A program made the position numbers and the translations under genes. From assembly GCA_963715675.1 (NCBI GenBank), contig OY970265.1, forward strand, positions 3,224,001 through 3,288,000: DNA of 64,000 nucleotides. Direction: 5' to 3'. The DNA comes from DASVWZ01 sp963715675. GTDB taxonomy: Bacteria > Acidobacteriota > Terriglobia > Terriglobales > Acidobacteriaceae. The notes beneath the pieces were generated by a model. The model was not told the origin of the DNA, did not search any database, and saw only the letters and a list, made by a program, of their open reading frames with translations. Shown piece after piece: positions 7,993-15,317 of this stretch (position 1 is the stretch's first letter; each line of letters opens with the position of its first letter).

Positions 7993-9360
7993 GTGCGGGA
8001 AATCTGGCAGAGGAGCGGCTTAGCCCGGGGCGCCAGAGCGCAGCGGCACCCAGCGCTGCGGATCCTGGCCTGTTGGATCGTGTGGTTTGCCGGGACGGGG
8101 GTTGCGGCATCCTCTTCAGTTGAGTTCAACTCCCGGTCCACGCGGCCGGTAGTCGCAACGGGAACTGCGGTGACCGCCGTGGCCGGCGAAAGCTGGCTTG
8201 AGCACCTCCATCGGACGCTGGGCGAGACGAGCATGGGCAAGACAGAACGCCTGGGGCCGCCGGCGCTTGCCCCGGGGGAAGAGGCCCCTGACTCGCAACC
8301 GGAACGGTCGCCGCGCTTTGCAACGCGTGCCGTAATGGTTCACGGAGCGGATTTATACCGTATGAATTGCCAGGGGTGCCACGGTGAATCCGGCCTGGGC
8401 GCTCCACCGGAAATTGGTTCCGTTCTCGATCCCGTCCGGGCGACTTCTGTCACAGCGGTCATGGAACGAATGAAAAGAGTTGGCATGAATATGACCCGGG
8501 CAGAGGCGGTGGAGCTTGCCAAGCAGTCGAAAACCGCGCTGCTGCAACGGCTTCACAACGGCGGACAGGAGATGCCGGCATTCCCTCACTTGAGCGAAGC
8601 GGAGGTGGGTTCGCTCATCGCTTACCTGAAACAGCTTGCCGGCTTGCCCAACGCGAAAAAGGAGCAAGTTGCTGTGAGAGAATCCCCGGCCCGTGTGGGC
8701 GAACTGATCGTCAAATCCACATGTCACACCTGCCACAGCGCGGCCGGTCGAAACCCCAGCCCCGAGCAGCTTTTCGACGGCGCGATTCCGCCGCTGATTA
8801 CTCTGGCGGCGCGAACGAGCCGGTCTCAGTTGGTTCGAAAAGTCACCAGCGGCGCGCCGATCGTGATGGGCATACCGCCGTTGCTCTGCCGGGGCAGGAT
8901 GCCCGTTTTTTACTACCTGAGCGAGAGCGAGGCGGCGGACGTTTACGAGTACCTGACGTTGTATCCGCCGAAGCAATTGCCGGTGGTCAGTTCCTCAGCT
9001 GCCATGCCCGGTCCAGATCGAGCAGCAACCGAGGCCGAGCGTGAAGGGAGAGCTTTGAGCAACGCGTTGCTCTCGAACAACAAACCGCCGCGCGGAGATG
9101 CGGACATGGGAATATCCGCTTTGCCGTGGGTGGCGGGATTGTTCGTGATCCTGCTACTGGCTGGAGGGGTGGTCATCACGGCGCGCGAGTTCAGACGAAT
9201 TTCGGCGGAGAGCGCTTACCGCAAACGGGCTGAACGCAACGCAAAGGTACGGACCTTGCAAAAGCCCGCTGTAGTTTTCAGCACCGCTCTAATCCAAACC
9301 AATCCCGAGGATCTGTGCGCAAGGTCCGAGAAATTCCGCGCCACGGGTTCAGGCCTCTGA
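7993..9360 (+). CDS. Membrane-anchored dihaem cytochrome c
   Basis: The protein starts best at GTG 7993, 11 bases after GGAAGGAG; a longer frame from TTG 7885 lacks a ribosome site. It is 455 residues long. A membrane helix near 22-39 is followed by two class I cytochrome c domains: CQGCH (126-130) with probable distal Met194 (EMPAFPHLSE), and CHTCH (244-248) with probable distal Met303 (RMPVFYYLSE). A second hydrophobic helix at about 375-396 precedes a basic, presumably cytoplasmic tail. It is followed 30 bp later by the haem-porin gene and then a copper protein, suggesting transfer of electrons across the periplasm. Partner and redox substrate are inferred. Confidence 0.88.
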   Translation: MREIWQRSGLARGARAQRHPALRILACWIVWFAGTGVAASSSVEFNSRSTRPVVATGTAVTAVAGESWLEHLHRTLGETSMGKTERLGPPALAPGEEAPDSQPERSPRFATRAVMVHGADLYRMNCQGCHGESGLGAPPEIGSVLDPVRATSVTAVMERMKRVGMNMTRAEAVELAKQSKTALLQRLHNGGQEMPAFPHLSEAEVGSLIAYLKQLAGLPNAKKEQVAVRESPARVGELIVKSTCHTCHSAAGRNPSPEQLFDGAIPPLITLAARTSRSQLVRKVTSGAPIVMGIPPLLCRGRMPVFYYLSESEAADVYEYLTLYPPKQLPVVSSSAAMPGPDRAATEAEREGRALSNALLSNNKPPRGDADMGISALPWVAGLFVILLLAGGVVITAREFRRISAESAYRKRAERNAKVRTLQKPAVVFSTALIQTNPEDLCARSEKFRATGSGL

Positions 9361-9390
9361 AAGAAAAAACAATAAGAAAGGAAAGTTAAG

Positions 9391-11007
9391 ATGCCCAAGT
9401 CCTGGGTAGTGATGTTTTGTTCAGTCGTGTTTCTTGCCAGCGCGGTTGTTCCATCGGCTAACGCGATTCCAGCGTTTGCGCGGCAATACGGCACCTCCTG
9501 TGCCACCTGCCACGTGGATTTTCCCAAGCTGAATGATTTCGGCAAAGCCTTCAAGGACGCCGGTTTCAAGTTTCCCAAGGATGACGAGAGCTTCCTCAAG
9601 ATTCCTCCGGTCATGCTGGGCTCCCCGGCGCAAAAAGAACTCTGGCCGCACACCATTTTCCCCGGCCAGATTCCCGGAGCCATCCCCATCGGGCTGCGCT
9701 ATAACCAGTTCTTTCAGGTCACCAGCGGCAACAGCAACCACTTTAACGCTCAACAGCCCCCGGGCACACCCTTCATCCCACAAACCGATTTTCAGACCGG
9801 CTTCTTCAGCATCTTCACCGCCGGAAACTTTGGCGACGACATCGCTTTCTGGGTCGACGACGACATCAGCGTCTCCGGCGCCAACGCCAACGGCGGGCTG
9901 GGCGACGCCTACCTGCGATTCGTGAACATCAGCCGGTTCCTGAAACTCCCCACCGACTCGGTCACCCTCAAAGTCGGACAGTTCGAACTCGATCTGCCTT
10001 TCACCCAGGCGCGCGCCTACGACATCAGTCCGTTTGACATTTATACCCAGGCCAACATCGGCACCCAGAACCCAGCCTTTAACCAGCAATTGGTCAACAA
10101 CGGCTACACCCTGGCCGATGTCGGCAAAGGGATTGAGATCAGCGGCGGCCACCATTACGGCGGCTATCGCTATGCCCTCGCCATCATCGACCAGAACACC
10201 ACCGGGACTTCGGCACCCGCCCCCAACGTGCCTTCCGCCACCGGAGGCAACAGTGATGGGGTAGGCTTCAACTCCGACGCCAACTTCAAAGATCTTTACG
10301 CCCGCTTCGCGTACCGGGCCAACCTGGAGCGCGATCCCGCCAGCCGCCACGACATTCAGGCCGCGGGCAAGAACGGACCGCAGACCCATAACTACCTCAC
10401 CATTGGCTCCTACTATCTCTACGGACGTTCGGTGCAGCGCATCGCGGGCTTCACTGACATGACCGCCACCACACCGAACACCCTGCTCACCGCCCGCGAG
10501 CCCTTCTATCGAGTGGGCGGCGATTTCGATTTCAACCTGCACGACAAATTCGACATTTACGGGCTCTACATGTACGGCCACGATAACAGCCTGGCGCCGT
10601 TCACTCCGGCGGGCTTTGGCGGGCCGAGCGCGTTCCTGAGCGCCAGTCCGGCAACGTTTTCCGGCGGCTTCATGCAGGCCGATTACATGATCTATCCGTG
10701 GATGATGGCCATCATGCGCTGGGACCGGGTGAACTCGCGGGCCGATCTGCTGAACGGATATACCGCGGGCAGTTTGAATGAAATCGTCACGCCGTTCTTT
10801 TCGCCGTTCAGTTCGGTGCGCAACCGCTTTACGCCGGGCGCGCAATTCCTGATTCACGCCAACATCAAAGCGTCGTTTGAATATCAAATCAGACCCAAGC
10901 AGGTGGTCTACAACCCGAACTCGATCAGCGCCAGTGGAATTCCGGCGCAATTGACCAATCCGTTCCGCACCAATACCGCTACCGCTGCGTTGGAGTTTGT
11001 GTATTGA
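9391..11007 (+). CDS. Outer-membrane beta-barrel-like protein with N-terminal haem c motif
   Basis: A 538-residue exported protein (signal peptide 1-25, cut near NAIPAF). The mature N-terminus carries CATCH (37-41) followed by VDFPKLNDFGKAFKDAGF, a motif known from single-haem porin-like proteins of metal- and sulfur-cycling bacteria. The rest is rich in alternating aromatic/polar strands (YLTIGSYYLYGRS, FDIYGLYMYGHD, FMQADYMIYPWMM) and ends LEFVY, with a terminal aromatic as in outer-membrane barrels. AAAGGAAAG upstream of ATG 9391 is a good ribosome site. It is downstream of a dihaem cytochrome and upstream of a cupredoxin. I infer a haem-bearing porin or redox conduit; barrel topology has not been modelled. 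Confidence 0.82.
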   Translation: MPKSWVVMFCSVVFLASAVVPSANAIPAFARQYGTSCATCHVDFPKLNDFGKAFKDAGFKFPKDDESFLKIPPVMLGSPAQKELWPHTIFPGQIPGAIPIGLRYNQFFQVTSGNSNHFNAQQPPGTPFIPQTDFQTGFFSIFTAGNFGDDIAFWVDDDISVSGANANGGLGDAYLRFVNISRFLKLPTDSVTLKVGQFELDLPFTQARAYDISPFDIYTQANIGTQNPAFNQQLVNNGYTLADVGKGIEISGGHHYGGYRYALAIIDQNTTGTSAPAPNVPSATGGNSDGVGFNSDANFKDLYARFAYRANLERDPASRHDIQAAGKNGPQTHNYLTIGSYYLYGRSVQRIAGFTDMTATTPNTLLTAREPFYRVGGDFDFNLHDKFDIYGLYMYGHDNSLAPFTPAGFGGPSAFLSASPATFSGGFMQADYMIYPWMMAIMRWDRVNSRADLLNGYTAGSLNEIVTPFFSPFSSVRNRFTPGAQFLIHANIKASFEYQIRPKQVVYNPNSISASGIPAQLTNPFRTNTATAALEFVY

Positions 11008-11047
11008 AACTCCAAGTCTTGAACTTGGGGGGCTTCGTCTCCCCAAG
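10992..11047 (+). promoter_or_regulatory. Intercistronic set of overlapping inverted repeats before the copper protein gene
   Basis: Three stems follow each other across the porin stop codon: GGAGTTT (10992-10998) with AAACTCC (11007-11013); CCAAGT (11012-11017) with ACTTGG (11023-11028); and CTTGGGG (11024-11030) with CCCCAAG (11041-11047). Neighbouring stems share bases, so they exclude each other. The last is followed by an A/T-rich stretch. It could be an attenuator, a partial terminator or an mRNA processing site setting different levels of porin and copper protein. Confidence 0.5.
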
Positions 11048-11073
11048 CATTTTCTAAAATTTGAGGAGCGATC

Positions 11074-11661
11074 ATGAAGCGCAGTGTTCTTTTGGCAGTA
11101 CTTCTACCCGTGACGTTGAGCATCGCGGCAAATGCCGGCACAATCAGCGGCAAGGTCGCTGGAGTTTCCGGCGAGTCGGTGATTTACGTGGATGCGATCC
11201 AAGGCAAGACTTTCCCCGCGCCCGCGGACCATCCTGTGTTGAGCCAAAAAGCTCTGGTGTTCCAGCCCCACATCCTGGTTGTCGAAGCGGGAACGACTGT
11301 GGACTTCCTGAATTCCGACAAAGTCGCGCACAACGTGTTCTGGCCATCGTTCCAGCAAGGCGCCAAGAAGGGGCCGGGGAAAAACCTGGGGACGTGGCCG
11401 CAGGGCGACAAACGTTCCTTTAAGTTTGATCAGGCGGGCGTGGCCGCGTTGTTGTGCAATGTGCATCCGGAAATGTCGGCCTATGTCGTGGTGGTGCCGA
11501 CGCCTTATTACGCGGTGACGGACGCCGTGGGGAATTACAAAATCGACAACGTCCCCAATGGTCAGTACAACGTGGTGAGCTGGCACGAAGGCGCGAAGAC
11601 CCAGACCAAGCCGGTTGCGGTTTCCGGCGAGGCCACGGCTGACTTCAGTCTCAGCAAGTAG
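11074..11661 (+). CDS. Secreted type 1 copper (plastocyanin/cupredoxin-like) protein
   Basis: A 195-residue protein with a signal peptide (1-21, ending ANAG). The cupredoxin core shows a His at 86 (KVAHNVFWP) and the C-terminal ligand loop CNVHPEM (Cys128, His131, Met134), the classical His/Cys/His/Met set of a blue copper site. About 45 residues follow (YAVTDAVGNYKIDNVPNGQY) that resemble a small carboxypeptidase-regulatory-like beta sandwich. The start ATG follows GAGGAGCG. It is last in the redox module after the cytochrome and haem-porin; a role as soluble electron carrier is inferred. Confidence 0.88.
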   Translation: MKRSVLLAVLLPVTLSIAANAGTISGKVAGVSGESVIYVDAIQGKTFPAPADHPVLSQKALVFQPHILVVEAGTTVDFLNSDKVAHNVFWPSFQQGAKKGPGKNLGTWPQGDKRSFKFDQAGVAALLCNVHPEMSAYVVVVPTPYYAVTDAVGNYKIDNVPNGQYNVVSWHEGAKTQTKPVAVSGEATADFSLSK

Positions 11662-11706
11662 CCAGAAAAAGCGGAACAAGGCCGGGATGCGCCCGTGGTG
11701 GGAGAG

Positions 11707-12975
11707 TCAGGCTGCCGCGGCGGCGCCTGCCGGTTGCGGTTGAAGCAGGGCCGTCAGCACATCGAGATAGCGCAATGCGGTTTGCCGGCGGGAGAAGTGG
11801 CGCACCACGTAGTTACGACCGTTTCGCCCGAGTTCATCACAAAGCGCCGGGCTGGCGGCAAGGTGCAGGATAGCTTCGGCGAGGACAGCGGCATTCTGAG
11901 GCTCGACGAAGATTCCGGCGCCCGCCTCGTCCATGATTCTGCGCGCTTCGCCGTCCACGGCAAGCACGACCGGGCGCGCGCAGGACATGAATTCCAGCAG
12001 TTTTGTGGGCAGCACGGTCTTGAACAGTTCGGCCTTTTTGAGCATGACCAGACACGCGTCTGACGCGCCGAGGTACGCGGGAATGCGCTCGTGAGGCTGC
12101 TGATCCACGAAGCGCAGGTTCGTCAGATTCTGAGAATGAGCCAGCGAAATGAGTCTCTGCTTTTCGGATCCTTCGCCGACCAGCAGAAATAACGACTCGG
12201 GAGCGCGGTGCTGGAGCAGGCGAGCGGCTTCGAGAAAAGTCTCCAAGCCATGCGCCATGCCCAGAGTTCCGATGTAGGAGACGACAAACTTTCCTTCGCC
12301 GCCGAACTGCTTGCGCAGGCTCGGTTCTGCGGTCGCTGGGCTGAATAGACGAGTGTCCACCCCGTTCTCAACCACGGAAATCCTGCTTAGCGGCACACCC
12401 CAGTGCCGGGCGAGATAGCTTTTGAATGCCGGGGTAACGACCACGACGTGATCGCAATTCTGATATAAAAAGCCCGCCACCCGCGCGAGCGTGTGATGCA
12501 GAATCGATCCAGGATTTCCCGCCCCCACTGCGACCAGGGATTCGGGCCACAAGTCGCGCACTTCGAAGATGAACGGCACGCCCTTACACTTGGCGATCCA
12601 CCAAGCGGCCAGGCCAACCAGCAACTGGGGCGAGCTGCCAATCACGACGTCCGGCTTTTGCAGAAACGATCCAGTCATGGCGGAAGACAAGCAGAAAGAG
12701 CTGTAGTTCAACATGCGTTCGTGGGCCCTGCGATTGGGAAGCGGCAAGAGCCAGGTGCGCACCAGATCGACTCCATCCACTTTTTCGCGCGTGACCAAAC
12801 GCCGAATCTGCTGGCGGTACTGGTGCGGAACCACTCCGGTGGGATGATTGGGAAATCCGGTGAGAACGGTCACTTCGTGACCCGCGCTGACCCACAGACG
12901 GGAAAGCTCCGATGTGCGGGCCGCTGGCGCGCCCATTTCCGGCGGAAAATATTGCGATACGTAAAGAATCTTCAA
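11707..12975 (-). CDS. Glycosyltransferase family 4 (WbuB-like)
   Basis: A 422-residue GT-B protein. The N-terminus MKILYVSQYFPPEMGAPA with TVLTGFPNHPTG is typical of WbuB-type GT4 enzymes. The C-terminal donor domain has VVSYIGTLGMAHGLETFLEA and the EX7E-like region around LLEFMSCARPVVLAVDGEA. It would transfer a nucleotide-activated sugar to a lipid-linked intermediate at the cytoplasmic face of the inner membrane. It is the last gene of the minus-strand polysaccharide run and converges on the copper protein gene, with 45 bp between stops and no clear terminator. Sugar specificity cannot be told. Confidence 0.9.
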   Translation of the reverse strand: MKILYVSQYFPPEMGAPAARTSELSRLWVSAGHEVTVLTGFPNHPTGVVPHQYRQQIRRLVTREKVDGVDLVRTWLLPLPNRRAHERMLNYSSFCLSSAMTGSFLQKPDVVIGSSPQLLVGLAAWWIAKCKGVPFIFEVRDLWPESLVAVGAGNPGSILHHTLARVAGFLYQNCDHVVVVTPAFKSYLARHWGVPLSRISVVENGVDTRLFSPATAEPSLRKQFGGEGKFVVSYIGTLGMAHGLETFLEAARLLQHRAPESLFLLVGEGSEKQRLISLAHSQNLTNLRFVDQQPHERIPAYLGASDACLVMLKKAELFKTVLPTKLLEFMSCARPVVLAVDGEARRIMDEAGAGIFVEPQNAAVLAEAILHLAASPALCDELGRNGRNYVVRHFSRRQTALRYLDVLTALLQPQPAGAAAAA

Positions 12976-13053
12976 TTGGCCCTGGTTCCCTGGAACAGGC
13001 TCGACCGCACGGTCCGAAGCGGTCGCTTTTCAAAACGTTTTGCGAGATGCGTT

Positions 13054-14025
13054 CTAGTAGTAGCCAAGTTTGAATGCCGTTTTGTAGCAAAGAGCCCGCG
13101 TGCGCTTAGACCGGTCGCCAGCGTAGGATTCCCAGCGGCCGGCAAATTGCGCGACCGTCAGGTCCCCGGTCATGCGTTGCAGCACGCGCAATTGCGCGAT
13201 ATGCAGGCGGTGATAGAAAGGGCTGGCCACCATGGGCAACCATGTGCCGGATAGTTCATACAGCGACCAGAATCCCAGGTCATAGCGCTGGAGATTAGTT
13301 CGAAGGGTGGTGAGCGCGGCCTGGAAAAGTTCGCGCGCGGTCTGGGATCCAGTCGCCAGGAAATAGTCGTACACGCCCCAGGCGGCCCAGATGAATCCAT
13401 TCAGAATGTGGGTGGGCGGGGTGACGACGTATTCTTCGAACCAGAGGTTGCCGGCTTTGTCAGTGAAGGCAACGCCGCCCTGGTCGACCGGCTTGAGAAA
13501 AGCTTCAAAGGCGCGATCGGCAATGCGACGGTATGTGTCCACTCCGGTTTCACGATGCGCGCGCAGCAGAAGCGAGACGCCCTGACCCTGCGCCAAAGCC
13601 GAATGCCACGGGGCCTTCAGCCGGCTTCGATATTCCCAATCGAAGTGGTGTTGCCACACCCAAACGCGGGACGGATTCTGTTCGAGATGAGCACACAACC
13701 AGTCGCTGGCGCGGAGAAATTTTCTTTTTCGCTCCTCGCATCTGGTGCGGCAAAACTGGTTGTAGTTGCCCAGTCCCCATTGCGCCACGGCGATGGGGTT
13801 GTACTGCAGGCCAAGGTCCCCGCGATAGTCGAGCATGGGAATGCCCACCGGGTCGTGATGTCCGGGATAATCTGCTTTCCGGGCAAACGGCATGTAATAT
13901 TCGCCCAGGGCATCCACCGTGGCGTGGAGGTTTACTTCCGGCGTTTCGTGCCAGAACGTGAGTTGGCTCTGGCCTGTTCCGAGGTAGGCCTGGAAGATGC
14001 GCCGGTAGTATTGCAGTCGACTCAC
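13054..14025 (-). CDS. D-glucuronyl C5-epimerase family protein
   Basis: A protein of about 323 residues if started at GTG 14025 (MSRLQYYRRIFQAYL); the open frame continues upstream to 14427, but that part is arginine- and proline-rich and looks non-coding. The body matches the D-glucuronyl C5-epimerase family: PMLDYRGDLGLQYNPIAVAQ, WHSALAQGQGVSLLLRA, EEYVVTPPTHILNGFIWAAWG, LYELSGTWLPMVASPFYHRLH. In animals this family turns glucuronate into iduronate in heparan sulfate; bacterial homologues are known. Here it is soluble with no signal peptide. Lying in a glycan cluster with a nucleotide-sugar dehydrogenase, it probably edits uronate residues. The exact start is uncertain. Confidence 0.85.
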   Translation of the reverse strand: MSRLQYYRRIFQAYLGTGQSQLTFWHETPEVNLHATVDALGEYYMPFARKADYPGHHDPVGIPMLDYRGDLGLQYNPIAVAQWGLGNYNQFCRTRCEERKRKFLRASDWLCAHLEQNPSRVWVWQHHFDWEYRSRLKAPWHSALAQGQGVSLLLRAHRETGVDTYRRIADRAFEAFLKPVDQGGVAFTDKAGNLWFEEYVVTPPTHILNGFIWAAWGVYDYFLATGSQTARELFQAALTTLRTNLQRYDLGFWSLYELSGTWLPMVASPFYHRLHIAQLRVLQRMTGDLTVAQFAGRWESYAGDRSKRTRALCYKTAFKLGYY

Positions 14026-14228
14026 GCGTGCAATCGGTGGAATTCGACTCGGAATATAGCATCGCAGGGGAGGTGGCACTGGTATCCGACTGGGTTCCTC
14101 CGAGGAGTTCTTGGTGCCGCCAGCAACTGCCGATTCCTCCCCCTCGGCTGGGCCCGGGGCTCGACCTTTGGCCGCGGCAAGGGCCGTTCGGAATGACAAA
14201 GGGTGGGGCGTACGTTTAAGTCGGTGGC

Positions 14229-15311
14229 TTACGGCGAGACTTGCCAGACGCTGGTTTCGAGATCGGCGCCTCGGACCGCGATTGTGGTCAGGGCGAGCAG
14301 GCCGGAGTTGTTTTCGCCGTCGGGCAGGAATGCATTGCCGTACTGAAAGAACCGCATGGACCAGGCGTCTTTTTTCCATTGCAGCAGGCGCGGCCAATTC
14401 ACGCCATTCGAACTGCCGTAGATACACGCGTTGCGCTCCGGGTTGGTTGCACCCGGTTCGACCATAGTGGAGAAAAACACCGTCCCTCCAACGCGGCAGC
14501 CGTAAATCGACGAACCACTCAGAGCCGCTACCTGCGCCAAGTCCCGGTTGCGATCGAGACGATAGACGTGGTTGCTTTCAAAAGGCGTGTCCGAAGAGAA
14601 GTAGACAGCGTCGCGAGTGGGAATCAGCGCTGCAGATCGGGTCTGCTGACTTCCGGCCAGAACCGGCTCTACGCTTCGAAAATCGAGCGATGCGCGCAGG
14701 ATGCGGCACTCTGGAGCAGCGTCTCCGGTGAGCACCCAGTAGCAGTTCTCCCATCGGTCGTAGGCGATGTTGTGCACATGCCGAATGGCGCCTTTGGGAA
14801 ACGTGTAGGCAACGTCCCAATGTTCGGCTTGGTCGGTGGAACCGTAAATATGCACTTCGCTGCGTTCGGGATTGTCGAAATATTCTCCCCAGACCACGGC
14901 GCCGGTGGGTGCTGCCGTGATGTGCAGCGGGCGCGTCCCGCGCAAGATCCGGTGGCTCGCGCGGAACTTCGATTCTCCGGGCGTAAGGGTGATGATTCGC
15001 CCGGGAACCGCACCCACGATGTGACCCGAGTCCAGGACCGCTAGGGCGTGAAATCCGTCGCGCAAAAGTCTTGCGGAGAGCCTTACCGATGAACTGCAGG
15101 CTCGGAGAAGGCCGGGGTCGTATTTTCCGACGGTTTCCCAAGCCAAGGACTGGCCTTGCCGACCCAGCCTGCTCTTGAGGAGTTCATAGCCTCGGGAACA
15201 ATACAGTTCGCCCTGATTCCAGCAGAGAACGCGGAAGCCGGGGAACCGGCCGGCTTGGACGAGCCTGGGCATTTCAGCTGGTGCGGCCGGGATGATCGCC
15301 CGTGCTGCCAT
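14229..15311 (-). CDS. Beta-propeller (sialidase-like fold) protein of the glycan cluster
   Basis: A 360-residue protein from ATG 15311, only 6 bp after the carbamoyltransferase stop, so probably co-transcribed. No signal peptide is visible. Repeated blade-like segments (VHIYGSTDQAEHWDVAYTF, NACIYGSSNGVNWPRLLQW, GDAAPECRILRASLDF) resemble degenerate Asp-box/BNR repeats, as in six-bladed sialidase-like propellers. Catalytic residues of true sialidases are not evident. It could bind or modify a sugar on the growing glycan; such proteins also occur beside NodU-type carbamoyltransferases. I cannot assign an activity. Confidence 0.65.
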   Translation of the reverse strand: MAARAIIPAAPAEMPRLVQAGRFPGFRVLCWNQGELYCSRGYELLKSRLGRQGQSLAWETVGKYDPGLLRACSSSVRLSARLLRDGFHALAVLDSGHIVGAVPGRIITLTPGESKFRASHRILRGTRPLHITAAPTGAVVWGEYFDNPERSEVHIYGSTDQAEHWDVAYTFPKGAIRHVHNIAYDRWENCYWVLTGDAAPECRILRASLDFRSVEPVLAGSQQTRSAALIPTRDAVYFSSDTPFESNHVYRLDRNRDLAQVAALSGSSIYGCRVGGTVFFSTMVEPGATNPERNACIYGSSNGVNWPRLLQWKKDAWSMRFFQYGNAFLPDGENNSGLLALTTIAVRGADLETSVWQVSP

Positions 15312-15317
15312 GGATCC

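Noticed and set aside
9421..11046. Long minus-strand open frame (541 codons) opposite the haem-porin gene
   Set aside because: Antisense to a protein with signal peptide, CATCH motif and barrel strands; its translation lacks any domain pattern.
14026..14427. N-terminal extension of the C5-epimerase frame
   Set aside because: The extra 134 codons are Arg/Pro/Ala-rich without homology-like segments; conserved sequence begins after GTG 14025.
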